Shown: in pieces, positions 9,446-20,508 of the stretch
Numbering within the stretch: the stretch's first letter is position 1
How the letters are laid out: every line of letters starts with the position of its first letter
Source of the DNA: Serpula lacrymans var. lacrymans S7.9
Taxonomy: Eukaryota > Basidiomycota > Agaricomycetes > Boletales > Serpulaceae
Length of the DNA stretch: 64,000 nucleotides
Direction of reading: 5' to 3'
NCBI RefSeq assembly: GCF_000218685.1
Contig: NW_006763291.1
Location: 1,830,308 to 1,894,307, forward strand
The notes under the pieces: model-generated
What the model was told of the DNA's origin: nothing
Seen by the model: the letters and a program-made list of their open reading frames with translations, nothing else
The model's database searches: none
Position numbers and translations under genes: made by a program

Positions 9446-11070
9446 CTATTTAGTATGAGGGCGCTTAGAATCTGCAATATCAGAAGCAAGGAACGGAGAC
9501 AAGGCATTATGATGGCGTTTAAGAGATTGGAGAGTAACAGCTTGCAGACGATTAGATGCCTTGACTGCCTGAAGAGAGGATGTGGAGGAAGTGATCAGAT
9601 TCAAATACCTTGCCATACTTCCACTGGTCCCTTTTGCACCTGAGACGTAGCTCGACACCAAAGGGGCCTGGAATGCAAATTGCTCATCATCGGACCTCCA
9701 AAGATCCAGATGATGGACAAACCCTGACGCTCTGCTAAAAGGCCTCCTCAGATCCTTCCACCTTTCATTGCGTTGACTTTCCTCTAGAGCTTCCCCGAGG
9801 ATATCAAGAACATTGTCATGGGAGGCATGCGACAGTACAAAGAATGGTGGCGGACCTGCCTCTACAAATCTCTTTAAGAGGAACAATGTGGACCCAAACA
9901 GAACCTTGCAGAGGCGCTTGAAGTAAGGGATCATAAAGGCGGAGTATTCAGATACATTGTTTTCAAGAAACAGGCTGAGACCATTGACTCTGCCAAAGGT
10001 CTGATACTTGTGGGAAGCAAAGAAGTACCTAGAGTGTAGATACATCAATCTTGTGCAACCCTAACAAATGACAATCTTCCCATAAGCTGTTCGTGTACCT
10101 TGTCAAAAGAGGCTTTATTTTCCTCTTGGTCCTTGAGCTCGCCAAGACTGTCAGCATTTCTCATACTTGCAGGAGGGAGCTTAGGGGGATAAGACGTGTC
10201 ACTGGAGGATATGAGTACAAGATCTGGGCGGCGCCTTCCACCAGCATCACCGACTGCTTGGACAGCATACACAGAAGTCCACCATCTGGACCTCTTGAAG
10301 GTGCCGGAATCCACAAGCTGATCAACTTTGTGAACCAGATAATTGAGAAAATCTGCGACCTCTCCTTCTGAGCCAGGGCTCCATGGTTTAGTCAAATCCG
10401 GGCAGGAACTTGCAGCAGTCCATTTCCCTAAATCAGATGAGTAAAGCCCTTCCTGTTGAAGGCATTCAAAGGCAGTGAACAAGGGGTTTTCTTGAGGGAG
10501 AGCACCCGGCGTAGATGGGAAGAGTTCAGATAGGGGAAATAGGATGTGGAGCATGTCTTCAAGGGCGCAGTAATTCTTCAAGGGAGCTGCCTCTGCCTTG
10601 ATAAGGGGGTCCATAAAGGTGTGATAATATTGCTTAGGTCCTTTAAATAGGAAAGCGTTGAACTGGAACAGGGATAAGTGAGAGAGACATCAAGAAAATA
10701 ATGGGATGGACGTACTTTGGGTTTGGTCGGTGGGGTACCATGGCGTCGGATGGGAAAACCTTCCAAAGAATATGGGTGCTATTGGAGTATAAAGTGAAAA
10801 ACTAAGGTGCAAACCAACAATGTACTTACATTGAGCGTGGCCATGGCAAGATTCCTAGGAGAAATGTTAATGATGGGTGAGCAACACAATTTTGAGCAGC
10901 AAGCTGGCCCTGATGGAGGCCCGTGGAAGCCATACTTCCTTAAGCTGGAACCTGCAGGCATACTAGGTGAGTAAGGCAAGATAAAATAGCGGTGAGTCCA
11001 AAAGCAGGAAGTGCTCACCTTGCTGAGCACTTCCTGCTTTTAGAGGGGACATGTGATCACACTCAGATGT
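9446..11070 (-). pseudogene. unidentified multi-exon gene beside the TET/JBP relic
   Basis: Read leftward. A short first exon appears to start near 11056 and end in AGCAAG before GTGAGC, with further exons at about 10840-10945 (GSSLRKYGFHGPPSG), 10730-10790, 10050-10640 and 9446-10000. The best-conserved stretch is WWTSVYAVQAVGDAGGRRRPDLVLI. This resembles the PDLVL-containing N-terminal region of fungal FunK1-type kinases, but no kinase core follows. A frame break near 10045 may be an intron (GTTGCACAAG to CCCACAAG) or a lesion. Its position between transposase and TET/JBP relic suggests transposon cargo. I cannot assign a function. Confidence 0.4.
11000..11041. repeat. perfect 18-bp inverted repeat between divergent genes
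   Basis: The arms aaaagcaggaagtgctca (11000-11017) and its exact reverse complement (11024-11041) flank the 6-bp loop ccttgc. The repeat lies where the minus-strand unknown gene and the plus-strand TET/JBP-side ORF face away from each other, and overlaps the likely first exon and donor site of the former. Confidence 0.9.
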
Positions 11071-14000
11071 TTGCACACCTTCCTAAAGAGGATGCTGCCC
11101 GGACGCTCGGACACCTTCCACTTATGGTCAGACCAAGAATGGCAGGTGCTCAAACGCCCGCTCAACTGGTTATCCCAAAAAATGCTGTCCATATCGGAAT
11201 GTGAGCTGCTGGCACATGCACTGAGCATGTATGGGAATGACCTCATGCATCTGGTGGAAATACTCAATGGTATCCAAGACTTACCCGAAGGCCTGGTCGA
11301 CTTTCAGAGCAACTTATCAACATTTTTATTGTACGCATCAATTTTGTCTGCATTGCCAGGTAAGCTTTCAAGTTTGATTTCTGATCTGGCTATCCTCAGC
11401 TGAAACTATATATTTGTCAGTTCTATCTGAATCCGAGTTATTGTTAGGTGAACCCTCACTAGGTATGTTTACATTTTTTTTTCCGGTTCCTCTTTGGAGA
11501 GCCAACGGCACCATCCAATACTACAACTAATTTAATAAACTACCTAAAGAGCAATCAGCACTACCAAACATGCTTCCCTGGTTGGACGAGTCTCACCCCT
11601 CTACTGGCACTGATACACTTCAAGATTCTGGTTCTGAATCAATCAACCTACCCAATACCAGCATTCCGAAAAAAACCATTATGGCTTCCAAACAAAGCAA
11701 TCGAGGGAAATCCAGAGCAACAAGACGACGAACTCAATGACCTCAAGACCTGGCACCAGCTTCTGAGCCCCGTCGCCCTTGTCCTAGGGGTGGTATTACT
11801 TTTGCACTGCAGCGTCAGGGTGGCGAAGGTACATGGCAACAACGAAGTAGTCCCTGGATCAACACAAGCGAGAATGTCAATGCCATCATTGCCACTCTTT
11901 CATCCGCTCATTGGGGCTCTAATGCGCACAACCCAGAAGCTTGGCTCCTGAATGTCAAGTCTGCAATCCAGGAGGGAGCATATCTCGACAAATCACTTAT
12001 GTCAGTTGTTGCTCGTTGCAAGGGACTTAGTGGCAAGGATATAGCTTCTTCTGATGGTCAACCTTATGTGGCTTGTCACAAAATGTCAAAGGTAAGTACA
12101 CCAGTCTTTCTCTCATATTCAATATTTTTCGCTCATATCTCAAATTGTAGTATCAAAATATGAACAGGTCTCTCTCTCAATGGAATATACAATCAAGAAA
12201 TTGCCCATCTGTCCAACAAACCCAGCAAAAGGACGTTCCAAGACTGGCATTCCACTGAAAGCCAGTTTGCAGCCCTTGCTGGTGGAGGCTCCATATATTT
12301 ATTAGTACTTATTGCCGGTCTGGGTCTTTGTGTTTCAGTTGCTGCCATGGAGGGCACTTCACCATGGGACCTTGCAAATTTGCTAAGAATGCCAAAGAAA
12401 GGTAAGAATTGAAGATAGTCGCCTCTTGTATACCTCTTACAAGCTTTAAAAAGGAACTGTTGAGGGAATTTAATTATCGACCACATCATTCCTACTATCA
12501 GTCGCATGCGCCTCTCTTTGCCCATTAGCATGGCATCAATGTTCTCCCCGGCTATACTTTCAGAGCATCAGCTAGCCAATGAATTTGATTGCACAAATAT
12601 CAGCTCGTCAGACCGTTTTTTTGATTCTGTTATCTTCAAGTGCGTGCTATAGTTTTTAGCTTTATTGAAGTATAATAGGATATCCTTGCTAATAACAATA
12701 TACCTAGTAACTTTGTCTTACTTGATCATGACTGCGTCGCCTGGCAGTCTTGCTACACTTCCACTATTTGCACTGGTAATCCAGCTATCCCTCTGCACCA
12801 ACTGGGTTACAACATGCTTACACCACTGGAACACTCATTTCTGAGTAGGTGGTACAGTCCCCCAACTGAAGTCAATGAGGAAGAGGACTGTCCTCTTCCC
12901 AACTCCTATCCATCTCGCTTTCTCAGTGAGAAAAACACCACCACCATCCCTACGTCGTATAATCATTCTTTGGCTGCAAGCAAAGTCTTTCAGGCAGAAC
13001 ATGATTGCAATGCCAATGTCCTGTGGACTGAGAAGGCAAGGGAGTGAGCAGTGAGGGGCCATGTAGCAACAGACACTAATGACTTGCGAACACAGGTATG
13101 TGGCTACATATTGGGAGCCTTATCCGATCATTTACCTGAGTTATTGCTAGCTTCAGTCTCTGTATCAAGACAGTGTAAAGGCTACATGTGAGACGTACCT
13201 GAGGATCCCAGCAAGCATTATTTTGGGGTAAGTTCATTGTACACTCAAGCTTTCTATGCCTTATCAAACTTCTTGATATCAGCCAATCACTCAATATTCG
13301 CAACTCAGACGGCTCCCTCATAGTCTTTGTTTGCACATCCCTCCCTGACTATATCCGCTCATCACTACAGCCAAAGCTCCTGGCTGCATTTGAGAATAAT
13401 GAGCTGCTTACTGAGAAGCCTGGTCAACATGATGAGAATGACATGTTTGAGGCGCTATACTTTTCCTGGTACAACCGTCACTGCACAAGAGTAAGTACTA
13501 ATACAGCCATGTTATTCCTTTCCAGCTGCCCACTAACTTCCTTGAAAACCAGGGAGATGACGCTCCAACTGAGATTTTGCCTCTCATATTGGAGAGGGAA
13601 GATGGACATTGTACCAACTATTCCCAGATAATCCCTTACCTGTCCAAGGAAATCAAAGATTACGGCACTATTTACAAGATTATCAAAGTTGTCTTTGCAG
13701 ACCTATTCCATTGGATCAATGATGTGGTAAGCTTATTTATAGTACATTATTGTGGTATCTAATCTAAAAATCACTCTATCCACAAGATTGAGCTCCAGCT
13801 GCCTGAGGAGTATGAGTTATTGGCTGAAGTTGTGTCAATTTTGCCTGGCAACAATTCGTCTCCAATATTCCCCTTCCTTTCACTGGAGATTAACCTCAAT
13901 GTCTCTACCAAAGGTCACCAAGATAGCAAAGACAAGGACTTCTGTCTTGTCCTTCCTATTGGTAATTTCCAAGGTGAAGCCCTTGTTATGGTTGAAACAG

Positions 14001-14169
14001 GTCTGGTCTTGGAATTAAGGCAAGGTGACTTCGCCATCTTCAGATCTTGAGACATTACGCACTTCAATCTGCAATACCAAGGCAAGAGAGCATCTTTTGT
14101 TTTCCATACTGACAAAGAGTTCTCTTCATGGGCAAAGAATAGAAATGGATGGGCAGACAATGTAGTTTG
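11053..14169 (+). pseudogene. TET/JBP-like 2OG-Fe(II) dioxygenase relic
   Basis: The C-terminal exon (about 13790-14169) encodes the signature order of fungal TET/JBP proteins: LAEVVSILPGNNSSPIFPF, LEINLNVSTKGHQDSKDKD, FCLVLPIGNFQGEALV, GLVLELRQGDFAIF, DITHFNLQYQGKRASFVFHT and KNRNGW. The Fe(II)-binding H-x-D (in GHQDS) and the distal His (THFN) are present, as is an Arg-containing strand (KRASFVFHT) that may bind 2-oxoglutarate. Upstream exons carry SESQFAALAGGGSIYLLVL (about 12250) and conserved blocks near 12800-13050 and 13440-13620. In-frame stops at about 11727 (TGA) and 14048 (TGA) indicate decay. The ORF at 11053-11403 may be the first exon or a separate gene. The family oxidises 5-methylcytosine or related thymine bases; the exact substrate cannot be inferred. 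Confidence 0.75.
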
Positions 14170-14303
14170 AATAGTTTAGCTTTTTGCACGTCTTTTCTTT
14201 GTGAAGTTAGTATACTTTCAGATGCTCCCACACCAAAATTTGACGTGTGGTAATTTAATCCTCCCCACGTATTGCAGGTCCATCATCCTCCTTATACTAC
14301 TCA

Positions 14304-16016
14304 TGGATAAAAAATCTGCTTCTAGTAAAACCAAATCTCAGAAGGGTAAGATTACCAAAGATGCTGGGGAGTATGAGAGGCTTAAGGAAGTTGGGAAAGC
14401 TCAAACTAGGGCTGCCAGCAAAGCAGCTCAAAAGACATTTCTGGAGAGACAATGTCAAGGTATTTGTTTTTTTAAATCTCCCATAAAATCTTATATTCTA
14501 CTGATGCTATTTAGAAATCCTGAAATGTACTGCTGATACTCTTGAGGAAGAGGATGAGGGGGAGGATGCCCCACTGCCACCCTCCCAGAAGTGTAGGCGT
14601 AGGAGGGAGGTAGTAGATGACCAGGATAAAAAGCATGATAATAACATGGTCTAGACTCCACCTTTAACTCAACCTAGATCCTGGAGGCCTATAGATAATG
14701 AAGATAAAGACAGGAGTGGGGATGTCAATACAGATACAGAAGAGTTTAGGAACACTGTTAGAGGGGATAGTGAACAAGAAGATATGATCCCTTTATCTTG
14801 TATATCAAAGTTGTCTTTTAATATTGGTGAAAGCACTAGCACACCATCTTGTTTGCCATCTGCAGCTCTTTCTATTCAACCTTCCAGTTGCACATAAAGC
14901 ACAGCAATAGCTAGTGTATCTTCATCTTCTGCTATGACTAGGAAGCTCAAACCTACACTAGCTCTTTTCCCTCCTTCTTTGGCACAGCTAGCTATAGAAG
15001 CCCATACTCAAATGTGTCTTCATATCTCAACAAATGAAGGATTCCCCGCTTCTAATATACACTCTGATATCTCATGGCAAATAATCACTGAAAGCTCCAA
15101 GATTAGCAACAGCTTTGAATCCAAATTAAGGGAGGTTGAAGAAAATGAAGTGTTGAAAATCTTCATGATGGATTATGTGAGTGTATTCTTTCATTGCTGT
15201 GATTTGGTTTTAACTCTTGCTTGAATTTTGAGGTATGGTTTGCTGGGCCCCAAATATGGGAAGAGGTTGTAGCCAAAGCCAGACTCATGATCAATGGTGC
15301 ATATGGTATCCCAGGGGATATGTCTCCTGAAGAAATCAAACTTGCTGTTCAGTGGTTGATTGATACATGTGCATTTACTGATGGGGACCTTGATATAAAA
15401 GTGAGAACTATTTTTTTATATTGTATTACAATTTATGGGTATCAGGGAAGAACCTATAACAAGCAAAAACCATTCTCAAACCCTGTTTTCAAGGATCTCA
15501 TAAGGAACCAATGGTTTGGAAGAAAAGGTGAAGGAATTAGGTACGCACATATTTTCAAAAGTATTCCTTTGCCTCTACTTGCACTGGTTGCCTCTGCGGT
15601 ATGACTTCTTCTTCCTACTCTTGAATATTTACTTACTTATCCACTAGGTTAAGTGTGCTCTTAGAGCCTATAATAGTGGTGGTAAGAGCATACAAGGTTT
15701 TTCAGAGAATATGTTCAAAATTAGGTGAGTTCTAATCACGTTTATAATAGTTCTGCCTAATCTTATTAGTAGATGGGGATTCTACTTTGAGAAGCTCTCT
15801 ACACTCCAGAAGCATTGCCCTAGTTGGATGACTCAAATGAGGAATAATCTTTACGAAAGCATTTTGTAAGTGGTATATATCTACTGCCTATCCTTTAGCT
15901 AATGTGAAATATATATATACAGACAATCAGCCAATCTTCAATATCTTAATCAAAAACCTCAAGAAGACAATTATAGGATTGACTTTGATGCTTTAGAGGA
16001 AACTATGGTAGCATAA
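14304..16016 (+). pseudogene. DUF6532-like gene
   Basis: Starts at MDKKSASSKTKSQKGK. The N-terminal half is charged and low-complexity (RRRREVVDDQDKKHDNN). The C-terminal half, from about 14934, has the pattern I associate with the agaricomycete DUF6532 domain: QIWEEVVAKARLMINGAYGI, AVQWLIDTCAFTDG, NPVFKDLIRNQWFGRKGEG, YAHIFKSIPLPLLALV and KIRWGFYFEKLSTLQKH. Several introns are evident (donors near 15178 and 15728). Stops at about 14652 (TAG) and 14896 (TAA) suggest decay unless they fall in unrecognised introns. The domain has no established biochemical role. It reads in the same direction as the TET/JBP relic, about 130 bp downstream. Confidence 0.6.
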
Positions 16017-16179
16017 GTACTCAGTTAGTAGTAAAGTCTATTCATAGTCTAGATTGTTTGATTATTTTAATGATGTTGTGCATTTTTGATATTGCTTTTG
16101 ATATTACGCATTTCTTGCATTACCCTTGAAGTTATAATGGCAATAAATGTCCAAATAATTGATCCAATCTATAGGTACA

Positions 16180-16525
16180 TATGAAACAAGGTGAAAGCTA
16201 TAAGACTTGTATTACAGCTATTTTTTTTATAAAGACTATAAAACCTAGGCAAAAGCTATAATTAGTTGGCTTGACTCTCAAAGTAAAAAAAGATCCCCAG
16301 TATCTATAACAGCTATAATTGGCTGGCTTGACTCTACAAGTAAAAAAAGATCCTCAACATCTATAAAAGGCTATAATAGCTTTTAGTCATCTATAAGAGC
16401 CTATATGTGACTCTATAAATGCCAGAGGTTCTATAACAGGTCTGACAGTTATGACAACTTTATAAGTACCTATATACAAGTATAGCTTTATATTTGTTCT
16501 ATATGGCTACCCCCATTTTTCCTGA
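16180..16525. repeat. CTATA/TATAG-rich subterminal cluster
   Basis: About a dozen short CTATAA or GCTATA motifs recur within 350 bp at irregular spacing. Some lie in longer near-duplicates (agctataattagttggcttgactct and a close copy ~65 bp on, at 16256 and 16319). Similar clusters lie at about 4335-4450, 19600-19780 and 20305-20475. No coding is seen. Interpreted as subterminal transposase-binding repeats. Confidence 0.5.
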
Positions 16526-18023
16526 TGCCAGGCATTTGAGCCAGCACCAAATATAGTAAATCTAAAAGACTCAATCAACACTGAATATCTAAACAGTTAT
16601 CAGTATGCTACTCCTCCTCCTCCTCTGTGCTGTTTTCATGCTCATCAGCATCCAGGTCAGCATCATCTCCTATAGCTTCCTCTATTGCTGTAGGTTTAAG
16701 TAATGGTGTTTTGAGCTTGCCACAGACTGGCTTTTTCCATGCAGGCTGGCGCTTTTCTGCTTTTGCATTCTCACACTCTTCCTTCCATTGATTGACTTTA
16801 ACCTGATAATTTGCCTTCAGATCCCTGTTGTGTTGCTTCCTTGCCTTGTTATCCTTTTTCCAGGCCTCCAAAGCCCCTGCACGCTGTCCTCTTGCTTCTT
16901 TCCAAGCTTGTTTGACTTCATTATCTGCCACCGCTTTTTCATGGTCGACAACTTGTGAAAAGAAGGTATCACTTGTAAGGTAATATGGAAGCCCATCTCC
17001 CATCAACTTCCCATATTTTTTTGTGTTTATTTTTTCCTCCTCCTGCACAGTAAGTTGACCATGCAATTTACTACAGTATATCCCCTGCAGGATGATTGTG
17101 GACTGCATCTCACTCATGGCTGCTTTGCATGCAGCCTCATGGTCAAGAGTTGCATTGAGTTCTTGCTGCAGTGCTCACTCTTGTTCAGTCCATGGCTCAA
17201 GGTCAAGGAAGGTGTATTTCTGCCTTCAAGAAGGTGAGATAGTTGTTGGTAGATAATGAGGTAAGCATGATAATGAACGCAAAGCGCTGCCCAAAACAAG
17301 GGAAAAAAGGAGGATACAATTACCTGTGGCAGTCTATTTTTCTGCTGTGCAGGAGTAGTCAGGAAGCCAATGGGATCATTTGGTGATACAAGGGTAAGTG
17401 ATTGAAGGAATGAGCTAGATGTTGAGATTGACGAAGACCCAAACAGATCTTTATCGTTGGCTGTGTTTTTGCCAGCACAGGATTGCTGATATTGATAAAT
17501 AGCAGTAGTCACAGCCTGGTACTGGACTTGACTGCTGTAGTGATAAGTGCCCATGGCTTGAGGTTTCCAAACTTGTGGCCATCACATCATGCAAGATAAT
17601 ATTACAGTTTAGTGGCCAGGCACCTGTTTGCTTGAAAGCAGCTTTAATTGTTGTGGTGGTGAGAGCCCGGATGTGGGCCTTTTGATAAACCTTTATAAAG
17701 TTTTTCTTTGTGATCTTCTATCCTGTATGTGGTCCTCTCAAATTCATCCCATTCCTCTAACCAGCAGCATTTCAATACACCAAACACAGCCACATCAAGA
17801 CTTTGGTAGACATATGTCGTGTGTGCTAGATAGTACAGCACATAAAAATTATCTTTGCGTGCATAGGTAAGGAATGTTTTGGTATAATGGGAGTTGTGAC
17901 CATCTACTAGGAGCAGCCTTGGTCTGCCAGCTGTCTTTTCACAAGTCTTCTTGTCAAAATCCTCAATCCAGCAACAGCCAATAACTCTATTAGTCCACCC
18001 TTATGCAAAACAGGCAATCTTTT

Positions 18024-18161
18024 CACTGTGGGGATTGACTTATATAAGCTCAGCTTATATGCTGAAGATATTGGATATCTGCATTCTGACTGGCTGAAAA
18101 AAGCTAAAATTGAATATTTTCAGCATATAAGCTGGGCTCATATAAGTCGATCCCCACAGTG
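18024..18161. mobile_element. 138-bp MITE with ~42-bp terminal inverted repeats
   Basis: The ends are cactgtggggattgac and its near-exact reverse gtcgatccccacagtg. The inverted repeats extend about 42 bp inward (to atatgctga) with few mismatches, leaving a short AT-rich centre. It is flanked by ttt on both sides (18021-18023, 18162-18164). The CACTG terminus plus 3-bp TSD fits a CACTA-like donor. It lies inside the pogo transposase, possibly within an intron (donor GTAAGT near 18213 on the minus strand). Confidence 0.8.
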
Positions 18162-18570
18162 TTTGGTGCATAGTGTCAGCATCACAGGATGATTACCATG
18201 ACAAAGTTACTTACAAAGCACACAGCTCATTATTTTGATGCCAGTGCGTACCAAACTTGAAGGCTTTCCCTTTGTAAATCACAGCTGGTGGGATTTTAGC
18301 ACCATCTGTGCAAATTGTCACCATAACAGTGATGTTTTTGCTGTTCCCGCTGCATTGCTGATACTGATTCTTAGCACCTGCAGGTCCAAAAACACACTTT
18401 TTGTTCCCACCACCTGGTTGGAACCCAGTCTCATCTGCAGCCCAGATGCAATCCTCTTTGATATCAAGTGTCTCCACTGTGTCTTCTAGTAAGTTAAACT
18501 ATTGTTTGTGAGTGAATGGATTGACAGCTCGTCCTCGAGCACTGTCTAGACTGCAGCTCCAGTACCTGCC

Positions 18571-19197
18571 TGTGAGGAATCAATTTTTCTTATCGCATTC
18601 CTGTCATGTCGTGGTTAGCAGACTCAATCCCTGTCACTCCTCTTGCCCTTGGACTAGAGATTACAGCAGGTGTTTTATTACTTTTATCCTTTTTCTTCTT
18701 ATTCTCTATTCACACTCACGTCCTATCGTACCTACAACGAAGGAGACTTGTTGTAGACCCTCAAGAATATATCCAAATGACATAGCAACAATCCAGTGCT
18801 ATGTCGGGGAATACTTCGGAGGAATATTGATAAGCAAAGAAGGTTGTGAGCCAGCGCCTTCTTATGGGCTTACTGATACAGCCAATTGCACATCCCTTAC
18901 CAATACATTTTCTCATACGATTAGTAAATACGATAGATCGGACCACCTTTTCCTTTTTTCTTATTGGTTAGCTAGCTGGTCAGACCACTTTCTCAGTTCC
19001 TCCCTTTCTCGGTCTGACCATCGCCGTTCACTATATAAAGAAGTACATACTTGATGTATTGTTCTTTAGTTCAATATTAGTTTGGATTTGCGCTTATACC
19101 GATACTCTTCATCCTCATACCCTGATTCACCGCCTTCCAGCAAGGACTTGACCAGGCATTGTGCTTTGTTATATAGCTTCGTATTTGTTGCCTGACA
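18571..19197 (+). mobile_element. solo LTR, family C, inside pogo transposase 1
   Basis: A 627-bp unit beginning tgtgaggaatc and ending tgcctgaca, with TSD ctgcc at 18566-18570 and 19198-19202. A TATA-like ctatataaag lies near 19031. It is a close relative of the reverse-oriented copy at 5478-6105. The transposase reading resumes on either side. Confidence 0.9.
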
Positions 19198-19590
19198 CTG
19201 CCTACCATATCTGAATGTTCCTCAACAAACCGGTCAGTCCAGTTCTTTCCTACACCATTAAACGGGAACTGATTTCCCAATCGAGCCTTCAGGACTTCAT
19301 CCACATGCTCCTTTAGGCATTGATGATTCAGAGAAAACCCCCAATGTCCAAGCTCAAGACAGTACTAAACCACTCTGCCTGCCTCCTCTGACTTCAACAG
19401 GCTCTGTTCTCAACCATATATTGGTTCATGCTTTGTCCCCCAGCAAGCCAACAAGAGACAGTGATGTGGTTGACTACCACAGGCTTCCCATTTTCCTCTT
19501 GAAACTCCTCTTCAACAGCTCAACAAATGGTGTGCATGCTTCATTTTGGCTGTGAGTCATCTTCTTGCTTTGCTTGATATACTTCAGTTA

Positions 19591-20480
19591 TCAGGAAAAA
19601 CCATATAGCTATATAGCTAGGCAAGTTACTATACCAGCTATAACAGCATTATCTGGGCTTTGAAATACTATATGCAACTATAGCACCAGCTATACCAGCT
19701 ATACCGACTATAGGAGTTAATATTGAGCCTTACAGGTACAGTAGTAAGACTATATGAGCTATGAGAGTTGATTTTGAGCTATACAGCTGTAGGTCAGTAA
19801 TTTACTAATATATTAATTGTCTATTGTATACTCCAGAAATCTTATGTGTGAGTCTAATTATTGAATAATGTGATAAAATGTTACTTATTGTCTGATTACC
19901 AGTAATATATATCTCTCTCATAGCTGCCTATAGTACTATATAGAACAGTTGTGAAAGTAGTCAGAAGTTTTTGACAAAAGCATTTTTAAAGAAGTTAAAA
20001 TAATTATTGAAAAAATTGCAAGAACCTTGCATAGGTGAGCTATAGGAAAGAAGTACCTCATCAGCTAGCTACTTATTTCAAAAGTCCATAAATACAAGGC
20101 AGCTTACAACAACAACTTGTCAGAAAATTCACTAAGTCCAAAAGATGGTTATATATACTATATCATATGTTATGTTTTGTAAGCCTACATGGTGTAGTGG
20201 TTAAGAGCCCTGGTATGAACATGCTGAGTAAGCTCAAAAAAGTGGCCAGCATGTGGTTGTGGGTTTAATTTACACAGCTGGCAATTATTTTGCTGTTAGC
20301 CCCAATCTTGCTATAGGAATATAGGAGCTATATTATAGGCAGCTATCAGAGCTGGTATAGTTACAAACCTAGCTATATAGAGTTATATAATAGGGACTTG
20401 TCTACACCAACTATATATACCAGCTGTAAGAGCCTATATATTGCTCTATGGGCTATAATAGCTATCTGGGGTTTGTCTGA
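19591..20480. mobile_element. candidate non-autonomous TATAG-rich element
   Basis: Imperfect inverted ends: tcaggaaaaaccatatagct at the left, and at the right the reverse complement reads tcagacaaaccccagatagc. Both subterminal regions are packed with ctata/tatag motifs. There is no transposase ORF, and flanking duplications are not evident. The ends resemble the right edge of the proposed composite element (tcaggaaaaatgggggtagc reversed near 16530), suggesting one family. Confidence 0.45.
20182..20285 (+). repeat. tRNA-like / SINE-like segment
   Basis: Contains a good A-box (tggtgtagtgg at 20190-20200, followed by ttaagagcc) and a weak B-box (ggtttaattta near 20262), about 60 bp apart, as in tRNA genes with a long variable arm. 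No clean acceptor stem can be paired, so this is more likely a tRNA-derived SINE head or tRNA pseudogene than a working tRNA. Confidence 0.35.
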
Positions 20481-20508
20481 TGCAACAGCTCTGCTAATAG
20501 CGTCCTCT

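Larger units (their letters stand above)
4325..16530. mobile_element. candidate composite Plavaka-type DNA transposon with TET/JBP cargo
   Basis: Proposed from layout. A Plavaka-type transposase occupies the left part and reads leftward. An unknown minus-strand gene follows, then a TET/JBP relic and a DUF6532-like gene reading rightward. Both ends carry short TATAG/CTATA-rich stretches (about 4335-4450 and 16180-16525) of the kind seen as subterminal repeats in CACTA-like elements. Both outer edges show a weak inverted match around atcagg (4326 and, reversed, near 16530). I see no convincing long terminal inverted repeat or TSD, so the boundaries and the unity of the element are inference. 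It includes a 1.8-kb nested LTR insertion. Confidence 0.4.
16608..19560 (-). pseudogene. pogo-type DDE transposase 1, disrupted
   Basis: Read leftward. A region near 19340-19500 resembles the pogo N-terminus. It is followed by a Tc5/CENP-B-type DNA-binding segment (FPFNGVGKNWTDRFVEEH, 19200-19260). After a solo LTR come the DDE core (WAADETGFQPGGGNKKCVFG, ITVMVTICTDGAKIPPAVIY), GWTNRVIGCCWIEDFD, LLLVDGHNSHYTK and VLCYLAHTTYVYQSLDVAVF. Then come TGAWPLN and SLETSSHGHL, and a charged C-terminus (16608-17117). Candidate catalytic acids are D in ADETG and D in VDGHNSH. The solo LTR at 18571-19197, a MITE at 18024-18161 and stop codons break it. When intact it performed cut-and-paste transposition at TA sites, as known for the family. 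Confidence 0.78.

Noticed and set aside
16180..16525. Repeated CTATA motifs as a CRISPR-like array
   Set aside because: Irregular spacing, very short motifs and a eukaryotic context; fits subterminal transposon repeats.
20190..20272. Functional tRNA gene
   Set aside because: The B-box is poor and no acceptor stem pairs; kept only as tRNA-like.
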